From assembly GCF_020085105.1 (NCBI RefSeq), contig NC_058055.1, positions 6,471,322 to 6,535,321 on the forward strand: a stretch of DNA of 64,000 nucleotides, read 5' to 3'. Positions within the stretch are counted from its first letter, which is position 1. Every line of letters begins with the position of its first letter. The notes under the pieces are model-generated. The model had not been told where the DNA came from, did no database searches, and worked only from the letters and a program-made list of their open reading frames with translations. Below are positions 1 through 12,032 of this stretch, piece by piece. The stretch comes from Siniperca chuatsi. Its lineage: Eukaryota > Chordata > Actinopteri > Centrarchiformes > Sinipercidae. Both the position numbers and the translations under genes were made by a program.

Positions 1-35
1 TGCTAGGTCGTAGTAACCTGTTGTGTTTATCCCAG

Positions 36-2641
36 AGGCCGTTCGATCTGCTGTGGAGCATTTAGAGCTGCTGGGAGCTGTAGAGAGGAAGGAGGGGCAG
101 GTTTTCCTCACTGCTCTGGGAAAGAAGATGGCAAGCTTCCCTCTGGAGCCTAGATATGCCAAGGTAAAAAAAAAAGTGCTGGAAAACGCATAGCATTATA
201 CGAATAGATACTGTATCGTGGGGTTCTGACAAAAAGTGACAGCCTGTAGCCCACAGACACAGTGCCACATGGGTTACACGCGTAACCCAGATAGAATTTA
301 GTGTAACACTTCCCTGCCTTGTTTGCTCCGTCTCACAGACCATCCTGTTGTCTCCCGACTACTCCTGTTCTGAGGAGATTTTGAGCATAGTATCTCTGCT
401 ATCAGTGGACACTGTACTGTATAACCCTCCTGCCCGGCGGGAAGATGTGCTTGCTGTGCGCAAGAAGTTCAGCTCCAGCGAAGGAGACCACATGACACTG
501 CTCAACATTTACAGAGCGTTCAAGAAAGTCAGTGGTAATAAGGTGAGTAAAGATGGATGAAAGGGGAAGAAAATGTATGTCACTAAGCAAAATCCAGAAA
601 TCAAATTATGTTGCTGAGCTCCCGCGTAATCTGTTATATGTCTGCTGTTAAAGGAGTGGTGTCGGGAGAACTTTGTCAACAGCAGGAACATGGGTCTGGT
701 GAAAGAGGTCCAGGCACAACTCAAAGATATCTGCCTTAAGGTACACATCTGAAAATCCTTATGAATACTGTGTGTGATGTGAATGTTCTGTGTATGGCTG
801 GGCAATATCAACTGCAATCAATATCACAATTAATTGTCACATTTACCTCAGTAACAATTAATGATACAATATCTTATTAGATACAGATTCTCCATCTTTA
901 AGTATTTGTTAAAAACACTTACACAAAAACTTTTGCAACTATCAAAATAAGTCATATCAGGCTTATGAATAGATATGAATAACACTTTTTTATGGCTGCT
1001 ATTATCTCATTCCATCTGCGGGATGTTTTAGGGTGTGGAGTGACATTATTATAATAATTTCAATTGTGTAATGAACTGCTGCGTCAGCCTCCAGACTGTT
1101 GTCAGGAAGCACAGTGGAGACTCCTTTACTACTCCAAGGCGATGTTTCTTTTTTGTATACATATGTGCATATGCCTTTTATAAGAGAGCGAGTCTGAGAG
1201 ACAGTAGAGAGACGAAGAAAAGATGGAGGGAGGTCTCTAGCCGGACTTGAACCGGGGATTTTGTGGTTCATGGTTGGCATCTTAAAGGGAAACTCCACAG
1301 CCTTTTGTGTCTCCAGACGGAGCTGTGTGAAGTCTGATAAATTGCCTCAATGTGATGTCACTTGAGTCAGTGTCAGTTGGGGCTGAAGACTAGAAGTTTG
1401 AAAATGAAATAAATCTGGGGGTGTGGAGATAGAAAGAGGTGATCTTACCAGACCTCTGTATCCCGCTCCTCATCTCTGCTTGAGGCTACATTAGCCGCTA
1501 CTAGCATAAAACACCCGAACCACCGTCCGAAATATTGGTGGTCGAGTTGCAATGTAGGTTTTGACAAGGAAGAAGAATGTGTGGAATAGAGAAGATGGTA
1601 TCTCTGGTTCTGCTGCATCGATTTTGATCCTTTTACCAAACTGTCCATCGTGAGTGAGTACTCTTTAAACCCCTAAGCCACAGGGATGCCCCTAACTTTG
1701 GGTTAACCCCCTAACTAGCATTTATTAGCTCTAGCATTTATTTTCTGACAAACTGTACATTGACTGTTACATTCACGGCTTACTGCTAACTGACTCCACT
1801 CCAACCCACGTGGTTAATTACTTTGCTTAAAACTGCTAGGTGGTACAATACTTACTCGACTTACTAAATCAACCCACACAGCAAACGCTGACTGGTTTTG
1901 TTCTTAGGCCTATAGATGTAGATTTGTTGTACTTTCAAGGTGTAGGCCACAGCCTGTATGAAGGACTGAATTTATCGAACGTACCGATGTGACAGAAGTT
2001 AGGTCGGGGAGAGACTCATAATGTCGGTTTCAGTAAGTTTTCGATTAATTGCCCAGCCCCAGTTCTTTGTGCAGATGATGCACCATGAAAGTGACTGTGA
2101 TATGAAGGTATACAAAAAGTCTTCTAAACATTTGTGATTTTTATTTGTTTTTTATAAACATGTATATTTGCTTCATAAAACAGCCAACAGTGGCACGATA
2201 TCAAGTTCTTATGCCAGCAGTTGTGGTGGAACTAGGTCTCGTTTTGGATCCCAGCAGTACAGACAGCAGCCCATTTGACCCTATTGATAACTAAATACAG
2301 TAACACGACCTGTTCTGTGTTGATTTAACCAGCTGAATTTGAAGCTGGAGTCATGTGGAGCGGACACAGGGAACGTTCGCCGCTGCCTCGCCCACGGGAT
2401 GTTCGTCAACGCTGCGGAGCTACAACCTGATGGCAGCTATTTAGCTCTGGACACCCACCAGCCTGTGACCATCCACCCCTCCTCCGTCCTTTTCCAGGCC
2501 AAGCCAGCATACGTGGTCTTCAATGAGCTGCTGCACACCTCCCGCTGCTACATGAGAGACCTGTGTTTGGTGGATGCCGACTGGCTGCTGGATGCAGCAC
2601 CAGAGTACTTTGGCCGCAAACTCCGACCCACCAAGAGCTAA
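36..2641 (+). CDS. dhx33: DEAH-box RNA helicase, C-terminal part (DHX33), 5' end outside the window
   Basis: Four exons can be read: 36-163, 339-542, 654-740 and 2333-2641 (stop TAA 2639-2641), about 241 residues in one continuous frame, each bounded by AG acceptors and GT donors. They cover the end of the helicase-associated HA2 region (LELLGAVERKEGQVFLTALG, then NPPARREDVLAVRKKFSSSE and EWCRENFVNSRNMGLVKEV) and the C-terminal OB-fold region (RRCLAHGMFVNAAEL, YVVFNELLHTSRCYMRDLC). RecA domains with the Walker/DEAH motifs lie outside the window. DHX33 is a mainly nucleolar ATP-dependent helicase tied to rRNA synthesis and translation initiation; this is family knowledge. I choose DHX33 over DHX35/DHX40/DHX8-type paralogues because of the short tail ending APEYFGRKLRPTKS and because c1qbp follows, as in human 17p13. 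Intron 3 is swollen to 1.6 kb by a transposon. Membership of the DEAH family is near certain; the paralogue call is less so. Confidence 0.85.
794..2062. mobile_element. hAT-like non-autonomous element in dhx33 intron 3
   Basis: The block starts with GGCTGGGCAAT and ends with its inverse ATTGCCCAGCC, so it has short terminal inverted repeats. It is flanked by TTCTGTGT (786-793) and TTCTTTGT (2063-2070), an 8-bp duplication with one mismatch, as expected for the hAT superfamily. No transposase frame is present. It accounts for most of the otherwise short intron 741-2332. Confidence 0.6.
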
Positions 2642-3810
2642 CCAACAGAAAAATAGGACTGAAGTAAATCTCTGCAAGGACATCTTCCTCAAATCACCCA
2701 GTGACGATAAACCTGGAAAATATATTCTCTTCACAAAGCTGAATTTGGATAAAGACATTTATTGATTTCATACAAGTGCAAATTAGAGCAGAACACTTTC
2801 TGTGTAGTAAACTCACTACCTCCCAGTTGACAAGCATTTGGCACGTGTCACTGCAGCAGAAATCTGCATATTGAGGCCTCACTACTTTGACTTCCTGTAA
2901 GACTGTCATTCAGATTTTATAAACTGTTTCTTCTGCCTGATAATATTTCATTTTGTCATTTGGCCACCTGTTTAATACCTAAAAAAAAAAAAAAGTCTTT
3001 TTGAGGTGCCATGCATTAATTCTTTCAACATTTGCATGCATTTTAACAGCCCAGATAACCTCACAGGAGCACAGTTCTTCAAATAAGCAATGTGTTAATT
3101 TCACAAAATATTGTACTTAATTGTTAAGCCACCTACCCAACAAGATTCAGAAAACTTTAGTAGGCGGTTGTTATTTTCAGCGTAGTTTTGAATAATAGTA
3201 AGGATTTAATTTTATTTGCCTCTGAAATGTTAGCTTCTCAGAAGCTAAGAAAACAAGTCTTATCTTGAGCTTTTCCAATATATTTTTTTTGGTTTATACA
3301 AAGTGGTCTTAAAGGGTTTTATATATGCAAGGATAGTAGATTTGTCTTAATCTATGAGGTTATGTAATTATAAAAAAAAAACATGAAAATCACCAAAGTT
3401 AAAATGAGGTTTTTACATGTCACAGTGACATGATTTCACTTTGATAATTACTCTACATGCAGCACCCATCTTGTTATCGTGTGCATGCCTTTTTTCACAT
3501 CCTTGATTATATCACCAGTTCCCCAAATACATGCACATCAGGAGAAGTAGCATGCCTTATTCTCCAGGTTCTACTCTTTGTGATTGTATGTTACCTCTGT
3601 ACAGACTAACTACAGATGTATGCTGACAACAACTGTATGCAATGCATGGAGATTATAGTTAAGGATCTGATCCCTCAGGTCTTTGATACTTTGTAGAATC
3701 ATCACCATGTTGAGGAATAGGATGGATGCTCCTCTTGTCTTTTTTACGCTGGACTCAGGATTGTACAATATACACTGTAACCTGAATAAATAACAAACAA
3801 TTTCTAACTT
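2642..3810 (+). other. Probable dhx33 3' UTR with poly(A) signal
   Basis: No open frame follows the dhx33 stop. The first canonical AATAAA on the + strand is at 3785-3790, giving a 3' UTR of about 1.1 kb. A second AATAAA at 4568-4573 could serve a longer form. This is inference from motif position only. Confidence 0.4.
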
Positions 3811-5128
3811 TTAAAAATGCCAAACAACAAATGCATCTGGGGTTGCTGTAGAGAATCGTCAGACTATGTTATAAAGAGGCTGTATGTTCAGTGTTTGAAT
3901 CTCTGACAGATCATGCTGCCCATGTCACAAAGGAAAAGTAGACAATTTAAGATCTGCATGTTATGAAGTTTGTAAGATTAAATGCACGCCTTTGATGAAT
4001 TTATTATGAGTATATTTAATATAATTTGTTGTTTGTCAAGTATATAACCACTATTGATATAATTTGTAATAAAAATCCAGTCGAAATGTGGAGAGTAAAG
4101 ATTCAGAGGCACAGTAACAGTCCCATAGATCTGTGAGTGTCTGTTAAAGAGCTGCTGGAACACATCAGACCTGAAAGCATTCAAAATTAGTGTTGGAGAG
4201 TCTTTTGGATGTTACAGAAAGCATAACACTCCTAATTCCAGCCATTGTTATTTAGTCATAGTTAAATTGACACATTTCCAAATTATGCAACATCAGATTA
4301 ACAGACAATTAATACTTTAGTGCGGTGTATTGATGAATTAAACAGAGCACTGAGATGTATGTTCAGTGTTTACAACAAATCATACATCATCGTTTCCATG
4401 ATCTGATGACAAATGAGACATTTCACTGATTTGTTTTATTAGGACAAAGAACAACTTACTTTTGAAGTCATGTGTACCAGGTGAAACTCAGGAGGGGAAG
4501 ATGCAGAAATGCATGACCCGACACATGATGGCCAACCATCCAGCAGTTGTAATTAAATATTGTTTTTAATAAAAGCCCTGGGTTAGTTGTTTGAAAACAG
4601 CTCCATCTTCTGGCAGCAGGGCGTCATGCCTAAATAATGCAACCGATTCACCTCATTATGCTGAAAATCAAACTTTACTTGGAATGATGCAACCCTTTCC
4701 TCTGGGATGTCCATGTGCACTTTATCCAGAAACTGATTTTATGTCATGGATTTTGGATTTGATGGTGTAGCAGATCACTACATGAGACAGCCTGTCCCTG
4801 TTGTGATCATGCAGACCTTATTTAGATCTATGTGTACTCTCGTCTCTTGTGGACAGATGCTGCATTTGCTTTTTTATCATAGGGAGTCATGGGCTTGTGG
4901 TGTTGTTTCAGAGGAAGAGAGACAGATATAAAACCTATGGCCGTCCTTTTATCAAGCCACAGGGGGCGCTATAGGTTTGACATATGGACATATCATCAGC
5001 TATACCTTTTAAAAATATAATTTACTCTATTAGATTCGATTAGACTCGTCATTCAAATGATATAAATACCGTCGTCTTTGGGATTTTCTTAAGATAAAAG
5101 CATTTATTTATTTCGCTTTTAAAGTATT
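3811..5128. other. Intergenic spacer dhx33-c1qbp
   Basis: A+T-rich DNA with no coding signal that I can defend. The short open frames here are not supported by splice sites or similarity that I recognise. Confidence 0.4.
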
Positions 5129-5137
5129 ACTTCCGGT
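5129..5137 (-). promoter_or_regulatory. ETS/GABPA-like site in the c1qbp promoter
   Basis: ACTTCCGGT (inverse ACCGGAAGT) lies about 150 bases before the start codon. GABPA/NRF-2 sites of this form are common in TATA-less promoters of nuclear genes for mitochondrial proteins, which fits c1qbp. Binding is not shown. Confidence 0.4.
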
Positions 5138-5289
5138 GCAAATGTGATAGTTATGATAGGTCAATGTGTCCTTCCACACGTGTTTTCTGTCATCTTCCAG
5201 AAGCAGCCGTAACGGGGAGCTAGGCGGTTTTTGTGAGCTGTCGAACTAATTTATTCTGTCGTTACACGCCTTAATATTTCTATAAAGTC

Positions 5290-8200
5290 ATGCTAAAGTC
5301 AGTTGTCCGTGCGGTGGGAGCCGCTGTTCGCCTTTCTTCAGCCACCACGTCCACAGCCCGAGCTCTGCCACTCAGCTGCCCGACACTGCGCTCTCCAAGT
5401 TCGGCAACAACCCGGCCCTTCACCCGGTCTCTCTGGATGCTGAATAACAACGGAGCCTCGTCAGGATACAGGCCAAAACTGTTTAGTTCAAAAGCGTTGA
5501 ATCCCTCAGTATCGTGTGGATGTGGAGGACTGCACACAGAAGGTAACATTTGATGTAGAAGTCCTTATATAAGCTAGCTAACGTTAGCTTGCCTCGTAAC
5601 AGTGCAATGTTGCATGGGGAGAGAGCAACACGCTTAGCTGTTCAGAGAAGACCTCATGTCAAAATGTTACTCAGTTAACCGTGACTATTTTCATTTCCTT
5701 GAACACAATTCATTTGGGTCTTTTGCCTGACAGACATGAAGTCAGCACTCACATCTACGACCCAAAAAACAGCGTTTGAATCCTCTCACTGCAAACAGCT
5801 AAGTTAGCATTCACCTTGAAAGATACGTGCAGTGGTCGTCACCAGAAGTGAAAAGTTAATGGTTAAGCTAAAAAAACAAACAAACAGCAACAACAACAAC
5901 AACAAAAAAAACATTTGTTCAAAGAAGCTGTCATTTTGTGTGGTATGGTGTTGACATGTGAATTAGCATGATGAGTATCCAGGTTGAGGTTTAAAGGTCA
6001 ACCACTGGAAGACTGATGAAAGTGATGGACGTCAATGATGTTTATATTAACAATTTTAATTACACCGTTCATTCTTCTGCATTCTATTAAGTTGATCAAA
6101 CTAATCATCAGCCTGTGCTTATCATGTTGAACAGTTAGGGGTGGGTGATATGACCTAAAAATTATATCACGTTTTTTTTAACCTTTTTATTTATTGAGGG
6201 AAGTTTAACTGAGAGGACGCCTCTCTTTTGCAGGAATGGCCTGATCACATTCGCATTTCTTTACGGTGAAGGTTTTGTTACAAAACTAAAAGGGAGACTC
6301 TACTCAAAACATGATTCTACCTCTTTTCACCCTATTAGCAATGTAAGGGAACATATCTTAAGAAAGGGGGGAAAAATGTAATTTAAAATTTTTAGTGGCT
6401 CCAAATAGGAATGAAAATGAGGAATAGTGTGGTAGGTATATAGGTATGTGTTTTGGGAGGAGTAGCCTGCCTCATAATGGAGGTTAATTAGTAAATGTAA
6501 TGTGATTCATTCTCAGAGTTAGACAAGGGGTAGGATTAGGCATCTCAACAGCATTTATTTGGCAGAAAACCCAAAGTATATTATATAAGTACAATAGTCA
6601 GTGTACCACAGCAGCAACAGACACACACATACAGCAGCGGCTGTGGTCTGCCTCTGTAACCAGATTACATCACAGCCACCTACGAAAAAAGACATTTAAT
6701 CAGCTGTTAGGTGAACACAGCGCGTGCACGTGTATGGGAACCAGTTAGTTTGAAAACCAGCTGGGACATAACACCGGCGAGAGCAGAGGGGGCTTTCGTG
6801 TACCAACAAAGCCAGCTGAGCTTGCGATGCAGTATGAAGTTCCACAAAAAGCAACGGGGGGAAAAACAGTTTCCCACATCCAGCCTACTACTCTGGTTAT
6901 TTAACTGGCTTCAAATGAGGCTCCCAGCCTGGGGGAGTACAATAGATGGTAGCCACATTAGCCCCATGCTAATGCCAAGTTCAACAGGCTAACCTGCAAA
7001 ATATACAGTAAAGCAACATAAAAATGGTTAAAAAGCTTTCAAGTTTAAAGCTGGTATCGATCCATCCCTGAGCTTCAGTTTTGAAGCGAATCCTGCTTTG
7101 TACTGGCCCTCGTTGAGAAAGCACTCCAAAGTGAGATGGTTAAGTTTGGTTAACTGGCACACCCAGAAGAGTTTTCCAGTTGTTGTGCGTAGGGCTGCAC
7201 TTAACGATTATTTTTATTTTTAATCTAACGACTAATTTGTCGATTATTCAAATTTTTTAATTACTTGAGTATTATAACAATTAAGTTACCCAAAATAAAT
7301 ATCAAAAACTTGTCTCATTAATATTTCAATATTTTATTCAATCATTTTCTCTTAAAAACAAACAAATGTAACAAGAAACATTATGCACTGCAGGGTATCA
7401 TTCTGCAACAAAAAATATATTTGTCTATTTAAAATATTATAATATTTGAAAGAATAAATTAATATATTACCCCATTTCTAGTAGGTTATTTCTTATGTCA
7501 CCATTTTAATTTTACTTAATTCACCACCTTATTTTAGTGTTTACTCACAAACTACTTTAATCTTTTTGTGTTGGTATTTGCAGCCAACAACAGAGAAATT
7601 GGCGTGCTTTGCTCGTAACGTTACGTTCCACATCTTCATGTTACCGAAGTCTGCGTTAGCGAGGAAAATAGTAGTTACTGGATGTAACTCCAGTTCTATG
7701 AGTACGTGCGTAGCCCTCTACCTGCATGTTATCGCAGCCACAGTAAAGCACATTACTTTTAATATGCTAAAAGATTTATCACGGTAATGACGGTATTGCA
7801 AAATCCATGGCGTGGCAGAACGTGACACCGGTGACGAAACCGGTATACCGCCCACTCCTAATAGTTAAGTTTCTTCTTTCAGTTGCCCAAAAATGAATTA
7901 AGGTAGTAAAACAAAAGCTTAGTAGCATTGTGTGCACTGTGTGGTAGTAACTACATGATGAAACGCTGGCAAGGCATAAGCCAACATCAGGACTCGCAGT
8001 GAAAAGTTACACATTAAAGTTGTCAGAGAGAAATAAGTGTTCTTGGTATAAACTTGTCAAACCAAGAGCACCTAATAGAAACCTGGGAATGTTGCCGTGT
8101 AGGCATGCCAGCTGGAGACTGAGAGGGAAGGTTTCCTTGAAAGCTTTCTGAAAGCAGTTAGAATCCAGTGACTTGGGATAAAGCCGAGCTAAGGAAACTT

Positions 8201-9364
8201 CAGGATGCTTCAGGAAGAGTAAAACTGGATTTTCCACTACACAAATTTTGTCATAAGTATCTAATCGGTTGTACCTTTTTTAAATAGGTGACAAAGCATT
8301 TGGCGATTTCCTGTCTGATGAAATCAAAGAGGAGAGAAAGATCCAGAAAAGCAAAAGCCTTCCTAAGATGTCTGGAGGATGGGAACTGGAGATGAACGGC
8401 ACAGAGGCTAAACTCACAAGGAACGTTGCTGGAGAAAAGTAAGGCTGGCGCAGTTGGTGATTATCCAATCCTTGTTGATACCAGGGCACACTAATGAGCT
8501 CCTGGACTGTTTTCTTCTTACAGAGTCACTGTCACATTCAACGTCAATAACAGCATTCCTCCTAACTTTGAGGAAGAGGTAGAACAAGGACAGCACAAGT
8601 CAGCAGAAGAAGAGGTGAGTTACAACAAACCTGATGGTTTTAGAGATGTATGTAAAATGTAAGCAGTGATGATTGCATTGGCCTGGAAAATTGTGTTTTA
8701 AAACAGAAAGACTGATTAAAGCTGTTAACATTAAAATATGAACATTACATGATTATAATTCTGTTTCTCTTTACAGCCAGAAATTGTGTCAACACCCAAC
8801 TTTGTTGTTGAAGTAACAAAACAGGCTTCGAAACATTCCCTGGTGTTCGACTGCCATTTTCCTGAAGACGAGGTAAGCATGTGAGATGTATAATATTGAC
8901 ACCGACAGCATGTCTCTGAGCTTTCTCTCTGACAGTTAAGTTTTTTGAGTTAAATAGAAAAGCTGGATTTGCATTTTGTAGATGAGCCGTGGTGAAGGAG
9001 AAGAGGAGAGCGACATCTTTGCCATTCGTGAGGTCAGTTTCCAGCCTGAGGGAGATTCAGACTGGAAGGAGACCAGCTATACCCTCAACACAGACTCTCT
9101 GGACTGGGTACGATCTGAGACTGGAAATAATAACACATAATAACAGTTAAGCTGATGATGGCTGTGTTTAACATCATTTTAACTGGTGACACCTTCATTG
9201 TTGTTGTTTCTCAGGCCCTGTATGACCACCTGATGGACTTCCTGGCTGACAGAGGGGTTGACAACACCTTTGCTGATGAACTGATGGAGCTGAGCACCGC
9301 CATGGAGCATCAAGAGTACATCAAGTTCCTGGAAGACCTCCAAGGCTTTGTCAAATGTAACTAA
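5290..9364 (+). CDS. c1qbp: Complement C1q-binding protein / p32, mitochondrial matrix
   Basis: Six exons: 5290-5542, 8288-8438, 8524-8614, 8777-8872, 8982-9107, 9215-9364 (TAA 9362-9364). They sum to 867 nt, a 288-residue protein; human p32 is 282. Residues 1-80 form a mitochondrial presequence: rich in R, S, A and T with no acidic residue before E84. The mature start LHTEGDKAFGDFLSDEIKEE matches the known processing region. Then follow the conserved p32 core (LPKMSGGWELEMNGTEAKL, TPNFVVEV), an acidic loop (EDEMSRGEGEEESD) and the C-terminal helix region (LDWALYDHLMDFLADRGVD, FADELMELSTAMEHQEYI). The family forms a doughnut-shaped acidic trimer in the matrix that supports mitochondrial translation; cell-surface C1q binding is also reported. 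Intron 1 (2745 bp) carries a transposon; the other introns are about 85-165 bp. The ATG at 5290 has a purine at -3 and gives the full presequence. Confidence 0.97.
5888..5904. repeat. (CAA)n microsatellite
   Basis: Short CAA run in c1qbp intron 1, next to an A-rich run. Confidence 0.8.
6137..7858. mobile_element. Composite hAT-like element in c1qbp intron 1
   Basis: The left end AGGGGTGGGTGATATGACC and the inverted right end GGAGTGGGCGGTATACC form imperfect terminal inverted repeats, in the style of the teleost elements that begin 'GGGGTGGGCGATAT'. Flanks GAACAGTT and TAATAGTT agree at 6 of 8 positions, a poor duplication. No transposase frame remains. A further repeat end lies inside at 7191. 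Confidence 0.5.
7191..7265. repeat. End of a 'GGGCTGCA..TAACGATTATT' MITE
   Basis: The stretch GGGCTGCACTTAACGATT followed by TCGATTATTC matches the end of the element seen complete at 56835-57166. The opposite end is not recognisable, so this is a fragment nested in the larger intron element. Confidence 0.6.
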
Positions 9365-9440
9365 TGTTAGATATAACCTAAATTTCACCTTTCTTTGATA
9401 CAGATCCTGGCAAAGTTGGAGGTATAAATGTTGCAGCATT

Positions 9441-9463
9441 GATTGATTGATTGATTGATTGAT
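9441..9463. repeat. (GATT)n microsatellite
   Basis: Nearly six perfect GATT units directly after the c1qbp coding region, in its 3' UTR. Confidence 0.9.
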
Positions 9464-10015
9464 ACCTTTGGCACTCTAGAGAGACAGATGGTTACTTGCT
9501 TTAGTGTCTGTCACAGTGAGCCATGTTGCCAGCAGTTGTCACATTAATACTTGCAAATGTGTTCTCTTTGTCAAAATGTCAGTTTATTTTTATGTAACTT
9601 AAATTAAATATATGAAGACCATAAATAATGCAGGTCATGACAATGTGCAGAAACCATCATCCTAAGAAATGTCTCTCAATTTCAGAGATCCTGTCTGAAG
9701 TGCAGTGGATTGACATGGTCCGGTCAGTATTTGTGAATGTTCAACTATCCTAAAGCCAATAACAAGAAAATTTGTCAAGATGTGAAATCAAAACCAAAAC
9801 TCAGTTTACAAAATCAGTCCTCACTTACAGTAAATGTATGTAACCGCTTCTGGTTTTACAACTTGACAATCCTGCTTTGAGTCTTACTTGTAGTTGGCTT
9901 GGCAAGGGAGTTCATGTTGACAAATATTGATTTGATTCTGTAAGACTATAAAATGTGGAGTCTAAATTTGAATGGCATACATCAGCATGTCTTCAGAGAA
10001 AGAAGGTCAATGTCC

Positions 10016-10021
10016 AATAAA
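10016..10021 (+). terminator. c1qbp poly(A) signal
   Basis: AATAAA about 650 bases after the stop, followed within about 35 bases by a GT/T-rich tract (TGTGTGTTTTTTTTT). It is the first canonical signal downstream and fits a 3' UTR end. Confidence 0.6.
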
Positions 10022-10814
10022 ACAGTTTGATATTAATGGATGATTTTATGTGTGTTTTTTTTTTTTTATGCCAAGTAAATCAGATCAAATTGCATTTGTT
10101 AGAACACAACGAAATACTAAAACATCAAAACTCTATGAATTTAGCCTAATTTGAGACTAACACAGTTTTAACTTCTGGGTTTCAGGCCTAAAGGAAACAG
10201 AGTGTAAGCTAAAGTTTAAAAATATATTTTAATCATATTTATGTTGTATAATATTTCTATATGATTAAGGGTAACTTAGGAATCTATGGAGGTTAAATAT
10301 TTAAGCCAGGCCAGTATCTCTAAATGTTCAATTTGCAACATTTTCTCTGTTAATCATGGGTAAAAGTAAAAAGAAAAGGATGCATTGCATCTCTGCTCTA
10401 CGGAAGCCCTGAGAGGCAAGTGAGACAGGAAAAATAATTCCTGTGTTTATGACTTAAGAACAGGTGGAGAAAAAAAAGGTTTTGCTAGGAAGTTACTTTT
10501 ATTAAGTGGTGCACGTCAGCCTCTTGTGGTTGAAATGAGTATTACAACAGCAAATACTTAGAAAAATGATCCTGACAACTTTTTTCTTTCACCCTGCAAA
10601 GCTTTTTTTTTTTTTTTCTCAACCTGTTTCACAGATGAAAAAAAAAACATGTAAGGAACTTAAAAAGAGTTCTGGATCACCAGAATCATTTTTTCCTCAC
10701 TTTCCTTTCTGGGCTTCACTGCTGTCAGAGCAGTCTGTGACTTTGGAAAGGGATCAGTGTGCAAAACACATCCAGCTGCTGAGTCCCCCCAAAAATATAT
10801 TTTTCCTTATTACA

Positions 10815-10885
10815 TTTAGAAAGAGTACAAAGTTTTGAGCCCAAATTGGCTCATCATCAGGTCCAGGATTGAAAATTCTATAAAT
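10815..10885 (-). mobile_element. Penelope- or LINE-like 3' tail fragment
   Basis: Read on the - strand it gives 'CCTGATGATGAGCCAA' then 'CAAAACTTTGTACTC', the kind of sequence found after the GIY-YIG end of Penelope-like retroelements in fish. No coding remnant was recognised beside it. Confidence 0.35.
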
Positions 10886-11357
10886 CCCAGAGAAGTCCTT
10901 ATTAACAACCATAGCGAATCATCAAAATACTTATATATTAAATATAAAATAAATATATTAAACAATTTTAAATGATGGTGTTAAAAAACGCTATATCAAA
11001 ATAGAGGAAACAGTCCATTGTGGCAGAAGAAACAAATATATTAAATGCTACCATCGAAACCCCCTTACTTCTATAAAGGCTTTAACAGAATATCCTTCCT
11101 GTAGTCCTCGGGGGCCCAGTTTGAAGCTCATAAGTCCAATATAGTGTCAGAGGGAGAACTCCCCACGGACGAAATGGTGACAGAATTTTTCAAAGAGTGT
11201 GTGTGTATCGTGTATATATGTGTGTAGTTTTCATATTACGTTTTTATTAAGAAATTCCCTCTCTGTCTCCCCCGACAGTGTTTGTTTGTTGAGCTGCAGT
11301 GGGGGCATAGTAACACACAGAAGACATTTTGTAATACAAAGACTAACTTTGGAAGGT

Positions 11358-11587
11358 CATGGTTTAGAAGCCTCATATCAAGTTTGGATAAACTTTGAAA
11401 TACATTTTTACACAGAAGACTGTGGGTTTTATCCCCCATCACTTCCATTTGGAAGGGGTCTCTTAATGGCCAGTAGGCTATAGACAGGAGGGCTGATTAC
11501 AGCAAACAAAACCTGTTTCAGTGTTCATGTGGGCCCCTGACTATTGTTTAAAGACAGATTGACAGTTTGTTAACCTATCCTTCAAGT
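11358..11587. repeat. 'GGATAGGTTCAC' MITE copy, decayed
   Basis: Shares 'TCTTAATGGCCAGTA', 'CCTGACTATTGTTT' and the terminal 'AACCTATCCTT' with copies at 31146-31329 and 38404 (the last inverted). The rest of 9465-11850 is A/T-rich spacer with homopolymer runs and no gene that I can see. Confidence 0.7.
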
Positions 11588-11849
11588 ACAATACTTTAGT
11601 AAATGTACTAAAAATGCTATAGCTAAGAATAGCCTACAACGCACTTTATTATTATACTACAAACCTGAAGTATTACATAGTAAGTATGAAGTCAATATTG
11701 AGGATTTTTTTTATTTATTATAAATAATAATAATCCTTCCTATTAGGATTGGTCTATTAATAATTACCGTCCACAGTGATTGGTGGTAAGAAGGACTTTA
11801 CCACCATAGGAAGTTGACATATGATAGTAAGCTCTTACACAACAGTCCA

Positions 11850-12032
11850 CACATATTGTTGTCCAGAGCAGTGCTGGTGAGGGAGACAGTTGTCTCTCAG
11901 CTGACATGTGAGGGTCCTCGCTGCTGTCAGCACGCGGCTCTTCTTTGAGGAAACACTGGAATATCTGAAGAGAACCGCAGGAGGAGAAAGTTCACTGCTT
12001 GGCGGACAGTCAACACTGATTGAAAACGCACC
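11850..12032 (+). promoter_or_regulatory. mlxipl promoter-proximal region / 5' UTR
   Basis: G+C and CpG content rise sharply here and continue through exon 1 to about 12380, in contrast to the A+T-rich flanks. No TATA box is obvious. The start codon sits in a strong ACCATGG context. The transcription start cannot be placed. Confidence 0.5.

Noticed and set aside
1243..1253. Perfect Pol III B-box (GGTTCAAGTCC) on the - strand, suggesting a tRNA or tRNA-derived SINE.
   Set aside because: No A-box at the expected distance and no cloverleaf can be drawn. The site lies inside the hAT-like element in dhx33 intron 3.
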